From Halieaceae bacterium UBA5044 (GTDB lineage: Bacteria; Pseudomonadota; Gammaproteobacteria; Pseudomonadales; Halieaceae), in NCBI GenBank assembly GCA_002416125.1, contig DIBU01000021.1:38137-102136 (forward strand): DNA of 64,000 bases, given 5' to 3'. Under the pieces are notes generated by a model that worked only from the letters and a program-made list of their open reading frames with translations, did no database searches and was not told the DNA's origin. Shown in pieces: positions 8,958-18,954 of the stretch. The stretch's first letter is position 1, and the number at the start of each line of letters is the position of its first letter. The position numbers were made by a program, and so were the translations under genes.

Positions 8958-9146
8958 CGTCGCTCCTGCCACAACACCGCGTGTCCCCTGCACCTCACCA
9001 CTCCAACTATAGCAGTTCGCACTACCCTTATCATCGCGCCCACCGCCGCAATGCGACGTATTTCCATCAAACGCGACCGGTTGCTGTCATCGGGCAGCGC
9101 TGGCATCTACAGTGCAGGCAACACGATGACCAGGGAGGGTCCAGCC

Positions 9147-9425
9147 GTGCCAGTCTCCGACATTCCACCCCTGCGGGTAACAGGCCCGCGTGTGCTGCTC
9201 TGCGCTGTGGCCCTGCTGTTGCCGCATGCCAGCGCCGGCGCCCAGGAGCCGGACGCCAGCCTGGAAACCTGCCGCAAGCTGCAACAGAAAATTGAGCGTC
9301 TCGACGACCGGCGCCAGCACGGGGCATCAGCGAGCCAGATGGACCGCTGGAAGCGCCAGCGCAGCGATCTCAAGGATCGCTTCAACGCACTGCGCTGCCG
9401 CCACTGGGGCAACCGGCTGCGCTGA
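9147..9425 (+). CDS. small exported protein of unknown function
   Basis: A 92-residue protein with a signal peptide (hydrophobic 'VLLCAVALLLPHASAGAQ', cleavage likely before EPDAS). The mature part is short, charged and probably helical ('CRKLQQKIERLDDRR...DRWKRQRSDLKDRFNALRCRH') with two cysteines that could form a periplasmic disulfide. The GTG at 9147 is favoured by GGGAGG eight nt upstream; ATG at 9126 is the alternative. I recognise no family. It stands alone between the divergent COQ4-like gene and the ELM1-like gene. Confidence 0.65.
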   Translation: MPVSDIPPLRVTGPRVLLCAVALLLPHASAGAQEPDASLETCRKLQQKIERLDDRRQHGASASQMDRWKRQRSDLKDRFNALRCRHWGNRLR

Positions 9426-9549
9426 GTGAAACGACCGGTAAAGGGCTCTTTTTGCACTTTTTTGCCATTTGCCGTCCACAAGCAGCGACAGCGGCGCTAA
9501 TCTGGGTCCTTGAACGTATAGCCACCATCAAACCAGGCCTCATCGATTC

Positions 9550-10512
9550 ATGTTCAGGACCGCCAGGCAGATACCGCAACAGATTGTGACATACCGCGAG
9601 AGCGGGGGTGGCTGGCCGCGCGTTGTCTGGTGCATACACGACACCCGGGCCGGTCACCGGCAGCAGCTGCAAGGACTGGCACAGGCCCTGCAGATACAGC
9701 AGAACGCCGCGGTGTACTGGTTGCCCTACACCGCTTCTCCGCGCGGCCTGCCCCCACCGGAGCTGATTCTGGTGTGCGGCAGGCGCACCCACTGGGCGGG
9801 CCTGCGTGCACGCTGGCGGCATGGCGGCAAACTGGTGGCCCTGATGAACCCGGGCCTGCTGCGCCGGCTGTTTGATGCCTGCATCGTGCCGGAACACGAT
9901 GGGCTGCGGGTCTCGCCTCGCACTATCGTCACGCGAGGCCCCCTCAATCCCCTGCAGCCCGCCGGACAGGGCGATCCACAACGCGGGCTGATACTGGTCG
10001 GCGGTCCGTCGCGTCACTTTCACTGGGATAGCGAGGGTGTACTGCAACAGATACAGCGACTGCGCAATGCACTGCCCGGGGTGGAGTGGCTGCTGGCCAC
10101 ATCGCGCCGCACGCCGGAGGACTTCGTCCACGCCCTGCGTACTGTTGCCGATCAACACTGTCGCGTGCTCACCGCCGCAGAGACCGCGCCGCGCGGCCTG
10201 GCGGCGCACTATCGGGAGCGCGGCATTGCCTGGGTAACAGCGGACAGCGCGGCAATGCTCTACGAGGCACTCAGCGGCGCCGCCGCCGTGGGCGTGCTGA
10301 ACCTGCAACCCTGCGGGGCAAACCGGCTGCAGGCGGGGCTGGAGAAGCTCATTGCGCAGGGCGACGTGGCGGAACTGGAAACGGTTGAGCGCACGGGGGC
10401 CATGCCCGCCGCCCGCCCGCCCCTGCATGAAGCCCAGCGCGCGGCCGCTGCGCTGCGCGCGCGCCAGATCGCCTGGAGCCACGAAGGCCATTGCTCCAGA
10501 CCGGACAAATAA
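9550..10512 (+). CDS. ELM1/GtrOC1-like putative glycosyltransferase
   Basis: A 320-residue cytoplasmic protein of the mitochondrial-fission-ELM1 family. Visible family elements are the N-terminal 'IHDTRAGHRQQLQGLAQAL', 'LILVCGRRTHWAG', 'FDACIVPEHDGL' and 'GLILVGGPSRHFHWD', and the C-terminal 'VTADSAAMLYEALSGAAAVGVL' that resembles the nucleotide-sugar region of GT-B enzymes. In Gram-negatives these genes often lie near lipopolysaccharide core genes, so an envelope sugar transferase is likely; no such neighbour is visible here. No strong ribosome binding site precedes the ATG. Confidence 0.8.
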   Translation: MFRTARQIPQQIVTYRESGGGWPRVVWCIHDTRAGHRQQLQGLAQALQIQQNAAVYWLPYTASPRGLPPPELILVCGRRTHWAGLRARWRHGGKLVALMNPGLLRRLFDACIVPEHDGLRVSPRTIVTRGPLNPLQPAGQGDPQRGLILVGGPSRHFHWDSEGVLQQIQRLRNALPGVEWLLATSRRTPEDFVHALRTVADQHCRVLTAAETAPRGLAAHYRERGIAWVTADSAAMLYEALSGAAAVGVLNLQPCGANRLQAGLEKLIAQGDVAELETVERTGAMPAARPPLHEAQRAAAALRARQIAWSHEGHCSRPDK

Positions 10513-10547
10513 CGTACCTTTACCCCTGCACAGCAAAAGGGCAATGC

Positions 10548-12074
10548 ATGGAAACCCTGAAACACTTCACCGCCGGTTTTCTCGACGCCTTCACTTTTCT
10601 TTTCGCGCTGGCGGTGCTGTGCCTGATCGTGGCGGTGTGCTGGATGTACATCGTTGATGTGCGCCAGACCACGCACAGTATTCGTCGCAATTATCCGGTG
10701 CTCGGCCGGTTTCGCTACTTCTTCGAATTCATCGGCGGCTTTTTTCGCCAGTACTTCTTCTCCCAGGATCGCGAAGAGCTGCCGTTCAACCGCGCACAGC
10801 GCTCCTGGGTCTATCGCGCAGCGAAGAACCTCGACTCCACGGTCGCATTCGGTTCCACCCTGCCGCTGAATCAACCCGGGGACGTTATTTTTCTCAACGC
10901 ACTGATTCCGCCGCTGGATGAAGAAATACCGGCGCGGACGGCCATCGTTTTTGGCGAGGGTCATGCCCGCACGCCCTACAGCACCCTGTCCTTCTTCAAC
11001 ATTTCGGCAATGAGCTTCGGCGCCATTTCAGAGCCTGCGGTGCGCGCCCTGTCCCGCGGCGCAGCCAGGGCCGGCATCTGGTTGAACACCGGGGAAGGCG
11101 GCATCTCGCCCTTTCACTATGATGGTGGCTGCGACATTGTCTTCCAGATAGGCACCGCCAAGTACGGGGTGCGTGATGCGGAGGGCCGGCTGAGCGACGA
11201 TCGGCTGCGGGAAATCGCCAGCCACGAGCAGGTGCGGATGTTCGAGATCAAGCTGTCCCAGGGTGCCAAGCCCGGCAAGGGTGGCATCCTCCCCGGGGCA
11301 AAGGTCACACAGCTGATTGCCACCACACGCGGTATTCCGGAGGGACAGGATTCCATCAGCCCCAATCGGCACCCCGAGGTGCGCACAATCGACGATCTGC
11401 TGGGCATGATCCGCCACGTGCGCGAAGTCACCGGCAAACCCACCGGCATCAAGTTCGCACTGGGAGAAAGCAGCTGGCTGGACGAGTTCTGCCAGCGCAT
11501 CAATGAGCTGGGGCTGGACTACGCGCCGGATTTTGTGACCATCGACAGTGCCGATGGCGGCACCGGCGCGGCACCGCAGAGCCTGATCGACCTGATGGGA
11601 CTGCCCCTGCGCAGCAGCCTGCCGCTGGTGGTCGACAAACTCCTGGAGTATGGGCTGCGCGGTCGCATCCGGGTGATCTGCTCCGGCAAGATGATCAACC
11701 CCTCCGGCGTTGCCGCTGCCCTGTGTATGGGCGCCGACTGCGTCAACTCTGCCCGCGGTTTCATGTTCGCGCTGGGTTGCATACAGGCATTGCAGTGCAA
11801 CAAGAACACCTGCCCCACCGGCGTCACCACCCACGACCCCGACCTGCAGCGCGGCCTCGACCCCACAGACAAGGCAGTGCGCGTGGCAAGTTACGCCACC
11901 AACCTGATGCACGAGGTGGAAATCATCGCCCACTCCTGCGGCGTGCCAGAGCCGCGCCTGCTCGACCGGCGGCACGCCCGGGTCATCAATCCCCAGGGGC
12001 TGCCTGTGCCCCTGTCCGAGGTCTACATCTCACCGCAGGCCAGTAACGGCAGCAACACGAGGGCAATCCATTGA
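10548..12074 (+). CDS. FMN-binding glutamate synthase family protein, membrane-anchored
   Basis: A 508-residue protein with an N-terminal transmembrane helix (about residues 15-38, 'FALAVLCLIVAVCWMYIV') followed by the FMN-binding alpha/beta barrel of the glutamate synthase large subunit. Signatures include 'ISAMSFGAISEPAVRALSRGA', 'LNTGEGGISPFH', 'DSADGGTGAAP', and the cysteine loop 'CNKNTCPTGV' (3Fe-4S/flavin region). It lacks the glutamine amidotransferase and GXGXG domains, so it is not a full GltB; the physiological reaction of these stand-alone proteins is unclear. The start at 10548 has AAAGGG upstream. Its stop overlaps the TTG start of the next gene. Confidence 0.88.
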   Translation: METLKHFTAGFLDAFTFLFALAVLCLIVAVCWMYIVDVRQTTHSIRRNYPVLGRFRYFFEFIGGFFRQYFFSQDREELPFNRAQRSWVYRAAKNLDSTVAFGSTLPLNQPGDVIFLNALIPPLDEEIPARTAIVFGEGHARTPYSTLSFFNISAMSFGAISEPAVRALSRGAARAGIWLNTGEGGISPFHYDGGCDIVFQIGTAKYGVRDAEGRLSDDRLREIASHEQVRMFEIKLSQGAKPGKGGILPGAKVTQLIATTRGIPEGQDSISPNRHPEVRTIDDLLGMIRHVREVTGKPTGIKFALGESSWLDEFCQRINELGLDYAPDFVTIDSADGGTGAAPQSLIDLMGLPLRSSLPLVVDKLLEYGLRGRIRVICSGKMINPSGVAAALCMGADCVNSARGFMFALGCIQALQCNKNTCPTGVTTHDPDLQRGLDPTDKAVRVASYATNLMHEVEIIAHSCGVPEPRLLDRRHARVINPQGLPVPLSEVYISPQASNGSNTRAIH

Positions 12075-14386
12075 CCGTCGCGGGCAGGATCAACCTGATG
12101 GTGGTCAGCACGGCCAGCGTCATGGCGCTGCTCATCCTCGTCAGCAGCGGCATCAGGGAGTATTTCGTGCTGCGCGATGGGCTTGTCCGCGAGCTGACCA
12201 CCGAAATCACCCGGGAAACCGCGCTGGCCGCCGACCTGCAGCTGCGCGAGCGACGCACCCTGCATGACTTCCTGGAACGACTGCAGACCTTGTCGCCTGC
12301 CATCAGCTATGTGCGCATCGATACCGTGGACGGCATTGAAGTTGTGGAGCAGTCGCGCATTGAGGAGATCGAGGGCAAGCTGCCGCCGCTGAACGTATTG
12401 CGCGGCGGCGCGACCCATGCCGATACCGGCCTGTCTCCGCAGCGGGGTCTGCCGCCTCCGGAAGCGGCGCGCCTGATGGCCAGCCTGACCGGCGGCGAGC
12501 TGGTGTTGAATGCCTCCATCCCCATTCTGTCCGGGCTGAATCCACTGCGCGAGGACCTGACCCGCCGCGACTTCGGCGAGTCACTGGCACAACCCACCGG
12601 CAGCCAGTTCGTCGCTGGCTACGTGCATGTGGGCATCAGCCGCAGCATGCTGCTGGTCCTGCTGCTGCCCACCCTTGGCACACTGGCGGGCATCGCCCTG
12701 GGGCTGCTGCTGGTCGGCAGCCTCATCGTCACCCGCTACACACGCAAACTGACGGGACCGCTGGCGCGACTGGCGCGGATGGCCGATGACATTACCGCCG
12801 GCAACGTTGGCGAACCGCTGACCATAGACGGAGAAGGCGAGGTCAAGGAAATCGCCAATGTCCTGAACGCCATCATCGGCGGACTGCACAACTACAAGAC
12901 CCAGATCGGCGTTGACCACCAGCTGCTGAGCATGAAGGTAGAAGAGCGTACGGCCCAGCTCTCCCAGCGCAACCAGGAGCTGAACCAGGCTGTGCGGCAG
13001 GTCACCGAGACCAAGGACCGCTTGCGCCAGATGGCCTATTTCGACAGCCTCACCTCGCTGCCCAATCGACGGCTCTTCACCGAACAGCTGGACCTGTTAC
13101 TGCGCCTCAGCAAACGCAACAACGAGAAGCTCGCGCTGCTGTTTCTCGACCTGGACAACTTCAAACGCGTGAACGATTCCCTCGGGCACAGCGCCGGTGA
13201 TGCGCTGCTGAAAGAGGTTGCACGGCGCCTGGCGGCCTGCGTCCGCGAAAGTGACGTGGTGGCCCACTTCGTTGATTCGGATTCGCGGATTGATGTGTCG
13301 CGACTGGGTGGCGATGAATTCACCGTGGTGCTGAATCAGGTGGAGGACGAACGGGCGGTGCGCACCGTGGCGCAGCGGCTGCTGGATACGCTGCTGCAGC
13401 CAGTGTCGATCGGTGACCACGAGCTGGTGATTACCCCCTCCATCGGGATCGCCATGGCGCCGGACCATGCCAGCGACCTCGAGGGACTGTTGAAGGCCGC
13501 TGACACCGCGATGTTCCACGCCAAATCCCAGGGCAAGAACACCTACATGTTCTACACCCGGGATATGGACGCTGCCGGCGTGGAGCGCCTGCGTCTGGAG
13601 ACCGACCTGCGCAAGGCGCTGGAACGCAACGAACTGCTGTTCCACTACCAGCCCCAGGTCGACACGCGCACCGGGACAGTGATCGGCGTGGAAGCGCTGA
13701 TTCGTTGGCAGCATCCCGAGCAGGGCATGATTCCGCCCTTCCGCTTTGTGCCTGTGGCCGAGGAAATCGGCCTGATTGGCGAACTGGGCAGCTGGGGCAT
13801 CCGCCAGGCCTGTCGCGAGCTGGTGGATCTGCGACAGCAGGGCTATGCGCTGCCCAAAATCGCCGTCAACGTATCGGCCCTGCAGTTCACCCGGAATTTC
13901 TGCCCCATGGTGCGCGAAGCGCTGCAGACCAGTGGCCTGCCGGCTTCCTCACTGGAACTGGAGCTGACAGAAAGCATTCTGGTGGAGGACAGCGAAACCA
14001 CCGTGCGCACGCTGCGCGAACTGAAAGCCATGGGCCTGCGCCTGTCAATCGACGACTTCGGCACGGGCTATTCCTCGCTGAGCTACCTGAGCCGCTTCCC
14101 GCTGGACGAGTTGAAGATAGACCGCAGTTTCGTTATCGATTTTGACAAGAGCGAGAACGATGCAAGCCTGGTACGCGCGATCATCGCGATGGGCCAGTCA
14201 ATGAACCTGGATCTCGTCGCCGAGGGCGTGGAAACCAGCGAGCAGTTCAACTTCCTCACCACCCAGGGTGCGAGCGTCATCCAGGGCTACCTGTTCAGCC
14301 GCCCGGTCACGGCAGAGGAGCTGAAGCCGATGCTGGCACCGGGCTACTTCATGGAACAGATTCGCGAGATTCGCGCCGAGCTGTGA
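12071..14386 (+). CDS. membrane sensor diguanylate cyclase/phosphodiesterase (HAMP-GGDEF-EAL)
   Basis: A 771-residue cyclic-di-GMP enzyme. TM1 (about 10-25) and TM2 (about 195-220) flank a periplasmic sensor domain; a HAMP segment (RKLTGPLARLARMADDI) and coiled coil lead to GGDEF (RLGGDEF intact, about 415) and EAL domains. All EAL catalytic motifs look intact: VEALIRW, ELTES, DDFGTGYSS, LKIDRSF, AEGVET and IQGYLFS. A roughly 12-residue insert lies between the RESD inhibitory-site motif and GGDEF. The TTG start overlaps the previous stop (TTGA), with GAGGG upstream, implying translational coupling; ATG at 12098 is an alternative. Confidence 0.92.
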   Translation: MTVAGRINLMVVSTASVMALLILVSSGIREYFVLRDGLVRELTTEITRETALAADLQLRERRTLHDFLERLQTLSPAISYVRIDTVDGIEVVEQSRIEEIEGKLPPLNVLRGGATHADTGLSPQRGLPPPEAARLMASLTGGELVLNASIPILSGLNPLREDLTRRDFGESLAQPTGSQFVAGYVHVGISRSMLLVLLLPTLGTLAGIALGLLLVGSLIVTRYTRKLTGPLARLARMADDITAGNVGEPLTIDGEGEVKEIANVLNAIIGGLHNYKTQIGVDHQLLSMKVEERTAQLSQRNQELNQAVRQVTETKDRLRQMAYFDSLTSLPNRRLFTEQLDLLLRLSKRNNEKLALLFLDLDNFKRVNDSLGHSAGDALLKEVARRLAACVRESDVVAHFVDSDSRIDVSRLGGDEFTVVLNQVEDERAVRTVAQRLLDTLLQPVSIGDHELVITPSIGIAMAPDHASDLEGLLKAADTAMFHAKSQGKNTYMFYTRDMDAAGVERLRLETDLRKALERNELLFHYQPQVDTRTGTVIGVEALIRWQHPEQGMIPPFRFVPVAEEIGLIGELGSWGIRQACRELVDLRQQGYALPKIAVNVSALQFTRNFCPMVREALQTSGLPASSLELELTESILVEDSETTVRTLRELKAMGLRLSIDDFGTGYSSLSYLSRFPLDELKIDRSFVIDFDKSENDASLVRAIIAMGQSMNLDLVAEGVETSEQFNFLTTQGASVIQGYLFSRPVTAEELKPMLAPGYFMEQIREIRAEL

Positions 14387-14402
14387 TGCCTCCCCGAGGG
14401 TC

Positions 14403-14675
14403 TCAGGCGTCGCCCTGCCCCTCACCGGACTCCGCACGCTTCAGGCGCTGGATATTTTCCAGATTCTGCTTGTAGGCAGCAGCGACTTTTTCCACACCTG
14501 ATGCATGCAAGCCGCCGGAATTGCCCGCCACAGAATAGGTGGCATATACCCCGGACGCAGTCATCAGCGCCGCGGAAACCACCCGCGTGGGCACGCCCTC
14601 GTTCTTCATGGTATTGGCCAGTGCGATGAATCGTTCCATGCACTGTTGATGGTTTTCTGCGTCAGCTGCACTCAT
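14403..14675 (-). CDS. DUF3144 domain-containing protein
   Basis: A 90-residue small protein matching DUF3144: 'FIALANTMKNEGVPTRVVSAALMTASGVYATYS' followed by an amphipathic helix 'VEKVAAAYKQNLENIQRLKRAE'. It appears cytoplasmic and helical. The Met at 14675 is the natural start (CAGGAG upstream, 11 nt away); the open frame extends to 14717 without support. It lies downstream of the RND-amidoligase operon on the same strand, separated by 84 nt, and could be its last gene or independent. Function is unknown. Confidence 0.72.
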   Translation of the reverse strand: MSAADAENHQQCMERFIALANTMKNEGVPTRVVSAALMTASGVYATYSVAGNSGGLHASGVEKVAAAYKQNLENIQRLKRAESGEGQGDA

Positions 14676-14759
14676 GGCTAGGCATTCTCCTGAAAGTGAT
14701 GCGCGCCAGTTTAGCACCAGAAGGGCCGGTATTCACCGGCACGGGGGCACAAACGCCGC

Positions 14760-15776
14760 CTAGCACAGCTCCGGCAGGAGAAATTCCGCGCTGGCCTGAG
14801 CCCAGTCCCCAAACAGCCCGCCGCTGATCCCCCCCAGATGCTCGCGGTAGCGACTCACCGCCGCCTCCAGCCGCGCGGGATCGCAGGCCAGTGCATCGAC
14901 CTGCAGCCAGTCGCGCCAGGGCCGCGCCAGGGACCAGTTGGGATCATCGATCTCGCAGTTCGGCAGCCGGTAATGCAGCGTCGGGCGCGAGCCCACACGG
15001 TCGTCCGGGATCGCGGCGCGGACACGCGGCTGATCAAGATGGGAAAACAGCGGCAGCATGTCCAGCGCCCGGTTGCGCGTGGGATTGGCCGCCAGATAGT
15101 CCGCTATCAGCTGCTGCTCATCCGGGTTGTAATCCGGGGCGAGCAGCCGGCTGACATAGGATTTCTCGTAGGGATCAATGTAGGGGGTGATACGCCGGCT
15201 GACGTTCACCTTGCTGCGCATGCGGAGCCAGTCCGACAGGCAACAGAAGGCGCGCAGGTAGGCGAGAATGGTAGCCGCATCCAGGCCGGGCAACTCCGGG
15301 TTGAGATGCAGCCCGAAGGCATAATGCGGCGCATCGGCGGTGCCACGTGCACCGCTACGCTGCAGCACCTGCAGCAGGGCGCCCAGGCGCCAAAGGTCGG
15401 ACATGGCGATGGGCGGGCTGACCACCTCAAACGGGACCAGTTGCTCCGCCGCCAGTTTGAGCATGTTCTCGCCCAGCGTGGCCAGCTCATCCGAGGCCAC
15501 ATCGGCCCGCTCGCGGCCGCGGCGCTTGAGCCACGCCGAGTCGAGCTCCACCTTGAAGTCACCCAGCTCGGTGTTCCTCACCAGGCTTTCGTAGGGGGAC
15601 ACCGTATCCAGTTCGCCGCCAAGCTGCTCGCGAATCAGGTTCGCGATCTGCTCCAGACGGATGCCGGAGAACTCCAGTTCCACGCCCACCCGGCGAGCGT
15701 CACCCTCTGCGGTGTGCAGCCTTGGAGGCAGCGGCCAGAGCGAGGCGCGGTAGTCGTTGTCCAGTGCGGATTTCAT
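14760..15776 (-). CDS. amidoligase family protein (Amidoligase_2)
   Basis: A 338-residue protein of the glutamine-synthetase-fold COOH-NH2 ligase group. The first strand carries the family motif GVELEF (Glu33, Glu35, metal/ATP site). Later segments include 'VSPPIAMSDLWRL', 'YAFGLHLNPELPG', 'LAYLRAFCCLSDWL' and 'RPTLHYRLPNCEIDDP'. Known relatives are proposed to join carboxylates to amines in small peptides or modified peptides, often beside glutamine amidotransferase genes, which are absent here. The ATG begins 1 nt after the stop of the RND pump gene, so the two are translationally coupled. The product ligated is unknown. Confidence 0.82.
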   Translation of the reverse strand: MKSALDNDYRASLWPLPPRLHTAEGDARRVGVELEFSGIRLEQIANLIREQLGGELDTVSPYESLVRNTELGDFKVELDSAWLKRRGRERADVASDELATLGENMLKLAAEQLVPFEVVSPPIAMSDLWRLGALLQVLQRSGARGTADAPHYAFGLHLNPELPGLDAATILAYLRAFCCLSDWLRMRSKVNVSRRITPYIDPYEKSYVSRLLAPDYNPDEQQLIADYLAANPTRNRALDMLPLFSHLDQPRVRAAIPDDRVGSRPTLHYRLPNCEIDDPNWSLARPWRDWLQVDALACDPARLEAAVSRYREHLGGISGGLFGDWAQASAEFLLPELC

Positions 15777-15777
15777 G

Positions 15778-18700
15778 TCATTCAGCACCTGTTGGCAGAG
15801 CGCGACGGCGCTGCTGCCACTGCAGCACAATCACTGTCAGAGCGGGCAGCAATGTCAGGGTAACAGCTGCGGAGCCCAGAATGCCAAACATGACAATGAC
15901 GCCCACGCCGCGATACAGTTCCGTGCCGGCCCCCGGCAGCAAGACCAGCGGCGCCAGGCCACTCAGGGTGGTGATCGTAGACATGGCAATAGGTCGCAGG
16001 CGCGCGTCCACTGCCTCCTGCACGGCCGCTACCACCTCCATACCGGCGGCGCTCACATTGGCCACCGCCCGATCCACGATAAGAATGGGGTTGTTCACCA
16101 CTGTTCCCATGAGGATCAGGAAGCCCAGCATGGAAATCATGTCAAAGGGCTGCACAATCTCCGCCAGACCGAACAGTGGCAGCCAGCCCCCCACTGCATT
16201 CAGCAACCACAGGCCAACCATGCCGCCCGCGATGCCCAGCGGAATAGAGGTCATGATCAACAGGGGATAGCCCCAGTGACTGAAGATCGCCACCAGCAGC
16301 AGGTACACAATCAGCAGCGCCACCAGGTAGTTGCCCAGCAGTGAGGCACGCGTGGCGTCCAACTGGTCCGCGGCACCGGAAATTGCCAGCGTCACCCCGG
16401 CGGGCACCTCCCCTGCCGCCATCAGGCCACCCACCACATCCTGACGAACAATCGCCACGCCGGTCTCCAGGGGTACCGACCTTGGCGGGATAATATTCAG
16501 CGTGACCGTGCGGCGCCCGTTGACTCGTCTTACCTGGGCGGTGTCCACCGTCTCGGTAATGCTGGCCAGCGAACCCAGCGGCACGACGGTCCCGACCGGC
16601 GTGTATACCGGAAGATGCGGCAAGGCGTCCAACGACCCGGACTGACCCGCCTCGCTGTACAGGTAGATGTCCACCTTGTCGTCGGCGAGGAAGAATTCAT
16701 CGATATAGCTACCGTCGGTCAGCGCGGCCACGGTGAACCCGATCGCCTCGGCATCCAGCCCGAGTTCGGCGGCACGCTCCCAATCTGGTCGCACTTCGAC
16801 CAGCGGCTGGGCCAGCGTCAGTGACGATGGCCGGCTCTGGATACGCGGATTCTCGAAGGCCGCGTCGGCGCGGCGGTAGGCGGCCAGCGCCACGGTATAA
16901 ATGTCTGTCAACTCCGTACCAGACACATCCAGGTTCACGCTGCGCGTGCCGCCATCATTGCTGGTAATGATCGAGCCGCGTGCAGCAAAGGCGCGCATGC
17001 CGGGATACCTCTCGAACACCGCGGACAGCGCATCCATCAGGGCGTCCACATCCGCCGCATTGATCGGCTCGGCGATGATGCGCACCTGGTCGGGCGCAAC
17101 GCGCATGTTCATGTAGGCCATGGCCGGCACGCTTGCCTCGCCGCGCCGGAATGCTGCAGGATCCGCGTCCACGTAGGGCAGCAACTCCCTGCGTACCTCT
17201 TCTGCGATGTCTGCCATCGCAGCAAGGTTGTATCCGGGGGGTGCGCTCATCAGGGCGAACACCTTGGGCTCCTCACCCTCGGGCAGGTACTCCGCGGCCG
17301 GCGTGAGAACCATCACCGCCAGCAGACTGGCGGTCGCCACACCGGCGACGCAGGCAACACGTCGACTGCCACGGGCCAGGAGCCAGGCGACGCCTTCCAG
17401 CGTGCGTGCGCGCAGGCGCCCTGCACCGCCCTCGCTGCTGCCGCTGCGCCCGAGGTTGAGGCGCGCTGCGGCGGCCGGCAATACGGTAATGGCGACCAGC
17501 ATGGAAGCCAGGATTGCCGCCGAGATTGCGATCGCCACATCGGAATACAGCTGCCCCGCTTCCTCTTCCACGAAAATGACGGGGATGAACACCAGAATCG
17601 TCGTTGCAGTGGAGGCAAATACGGCGGGCCAGACCTGGCGCACACCCTCCACCGCGGCGCGCAGGCGGTTGGCACCCCGGCGGCGCTCCAGGGCGATGCT
17701 CTCCAGCACCACGATGCTGTTGTCCAGCGTCATGCCGATGGCGAAGGCAATGCCGGCCAGCGAGATGACGTTCACGGTGCGCCCCGCCAGAAGCAGGCCC
17801 AGAAACGCCACGATAATACACAGCGGCACGCCCATCACCCCGACCAGCGTGGCACGGGCAGAGCGCAGGAACAAATACATCACCAGCGTGGCAAACATCG
17901 CGCCCAGCAGAAGGTTCTGCCAGACGTTGCGCACCGAATCCTGCACGTAACGCACATCGTCCGAGACCGGCAACATCTCCAACCCGGCTGGGGCGAGCAC
18001 TTCTTCATTGATGGCGTCCAGTTCAGCCATCATCGCCCGCTTTATGGCGATCACGTTGGAGCCGGATTCCCGCCGCACAGAGAGGAAAAGGTTGGTCTGG
18101 TCGTTGAAGAAAGACAGACTGCGCTGCTCAAAGCTGCCCAGTTTCACTTCGGCGACATCACTCAAGCGCGTAATTGCGTCGCCACGGCGCAGCAGAATCA
18201 GCTGCTCCAGCGCTGCCGCATCCTCGAAACGCCCGATGGTACGCAACAGGTATTCCCGCTTACCCGACTCCACGTCACCCGCCGAGCGATCGCGATTGCG
18301 CGCACGCACGGCCTCGCGCACATCGCTGAGCGTGAGGCCGCGTTGCGCCAGGCGAGCGGGGTCGATGAGAATCTGGATCTGCCGTTCCGCACCCCCTCCC
18401 ACACCGACTTCGGAGACCCCCGGTACCCGGGCCATGCGCGGCTTTACTGTGTCTTCAATAAAATCCAGTGCCAGATCCACGTCCACCTGCCGCGGGTTAC
18501 CGGGCAATGGCGTAATGCTGAAGAACATAAAGGCATTCGCCGAAAAGGAATTGGCGAAAATACGTGGCTCATCGACGTTCTCGGGGTAATCCGGCACCTG
18601 GCTCAGGGCATTGCTGACCCGAATCAGCATTTCGGTGATATCGGTGCCAAAAGGAAATTCCAGCTCGATTTCGGCACTGCCCGCGCGCGCAGTCGCCACG

Positions 18701-18954
18701 ATGCGGGACAAACTGGGCAGATTGCGCAGGTACTCCTCCTGCTCGATAAGGATCTCTTTCTCCACGTCCTGCGGCGTCGCACCCGGCCAGGTGGTGCGGA
18801 TGCTGATCACCCGGACATCGAGGTCGGGAATCATCTGCACAGGAATCCGCAGCGCCGCGATGATCCCCACCACCGTCACTATCAGCGCGACGACGGTGAC
18901 CAGAATGCCCCGGGCGACGATGCGGTCAAAGAAGCCCGCTGCGCCCTCGGTCAT
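15778..18954 (-). CDS. RND efflux permease (AcrB/MdtC-like)
   Basis: A 1058-residue inner-membrane proton-driven pump. The N-terminus (DRIVARGILVTVVALIVTVVGIIAALRIPVQMIPDLD region) forms TM1; two large periplasmic loops and twelve membrane spans follow. The TM4 motif 'AFAIGMTLDNSIVVLESI' carries one of the usual two acidic relay residues (Asp-Asn rather than Asp-Asp), common in non-HAE1 members. 'TWPGATPQDVEKEILIEQEEYLRNL' is the typical first pore-domain start. It overlaps the adaptor gene by 4 nt (ATGA) and is coupled to the amidoligase gene downstream. No TolC-like gene is present in the window, so the outer-membrane partner must be elsewhere. Confidence 0.93.
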   Translation of the reverse strand: MTEGAAGFFDRIVARGILVTVVALIVTVVGIIAALRIPVQMIPDLDVRVISIRTTWPGATPQDVEKEILIEQEEYLRNLPSLSRIVATARAGSAEIELEFPFGTDITEMLIRVSNALSQVPDYPENVDEPRIFANSFSANAFMFFSITPLPGNPRQVDVDLALDFIEDTVKPRMARVPGVSEVGVGGGAERQIQILIDPARLAQRGLTLSDVREAVRARNRDRSAGDVESGKREYLLRTIGRFEDAAALEQLILLRRGDAITRLSDVAEVKLGSFEQRSLSFFNDQTNLFLSVRRESGSNVIAIKRAMMAELDAINEEVLAPAGLEMLPVSDDVRYVQDSVRNVWQNLLLGAMFATLVMYLFLRSARATLVGVMGVPLCIIVAFLGLLLAGRTVNVISLAGIAFAIGMTLDNSIVVLESIALERRRGANRLRAAVEGVRQVWPAVFASTATTILVFIPVIFVEEEAGQLYSDVAIAISAAILASMLVAITVLPAAAARLNLGRSGSSEGGAGRLRARTLEGVAWLLARGSRRVACVAGVATASLLAVMVLTPAAEYLPEGEEPKVFALMSAPPGYNLAAMADIAEEVRRELLPYVDADPAAFRRGEASVPAMAYMNMRVAPDQVRIIAEPINAADVDALMDALSAVFERYPGMRAFAARGSIITSNDGGTRSVNLDVSGTELTDIYTVALAAYRRADAAFENPRIQSRPSSLTLAQPLVEVRPDWERAAELGLDAEAIGFTVAALTDGSYIDEFFLADDKVDIYLYSEAGQSGSLDALPHLPVYTPVGTVVPLGSLASITETVDTAQVRRVNGRRTVTLNIIPPRSVPLETGVAIVRQDVVGGLMAAGEVPAGVTLAISGAADQLDATRASLLGNYLVALLIVYLLLVAIFSHWGYPLLIMTSIPLGIAGGMVGLWLLNAVGGWLPLFGLAEIVQPFDMISMLGFLILMGTVVNNPILIVDRAVANVSAAGMEVVAAVQEAVDARLRPIAMSTITTLSGLAPLVLLPGAGTELYRGVGVIVMFGILGSAAVTLTLLPALTVIVLQWQQRRRALPTGAE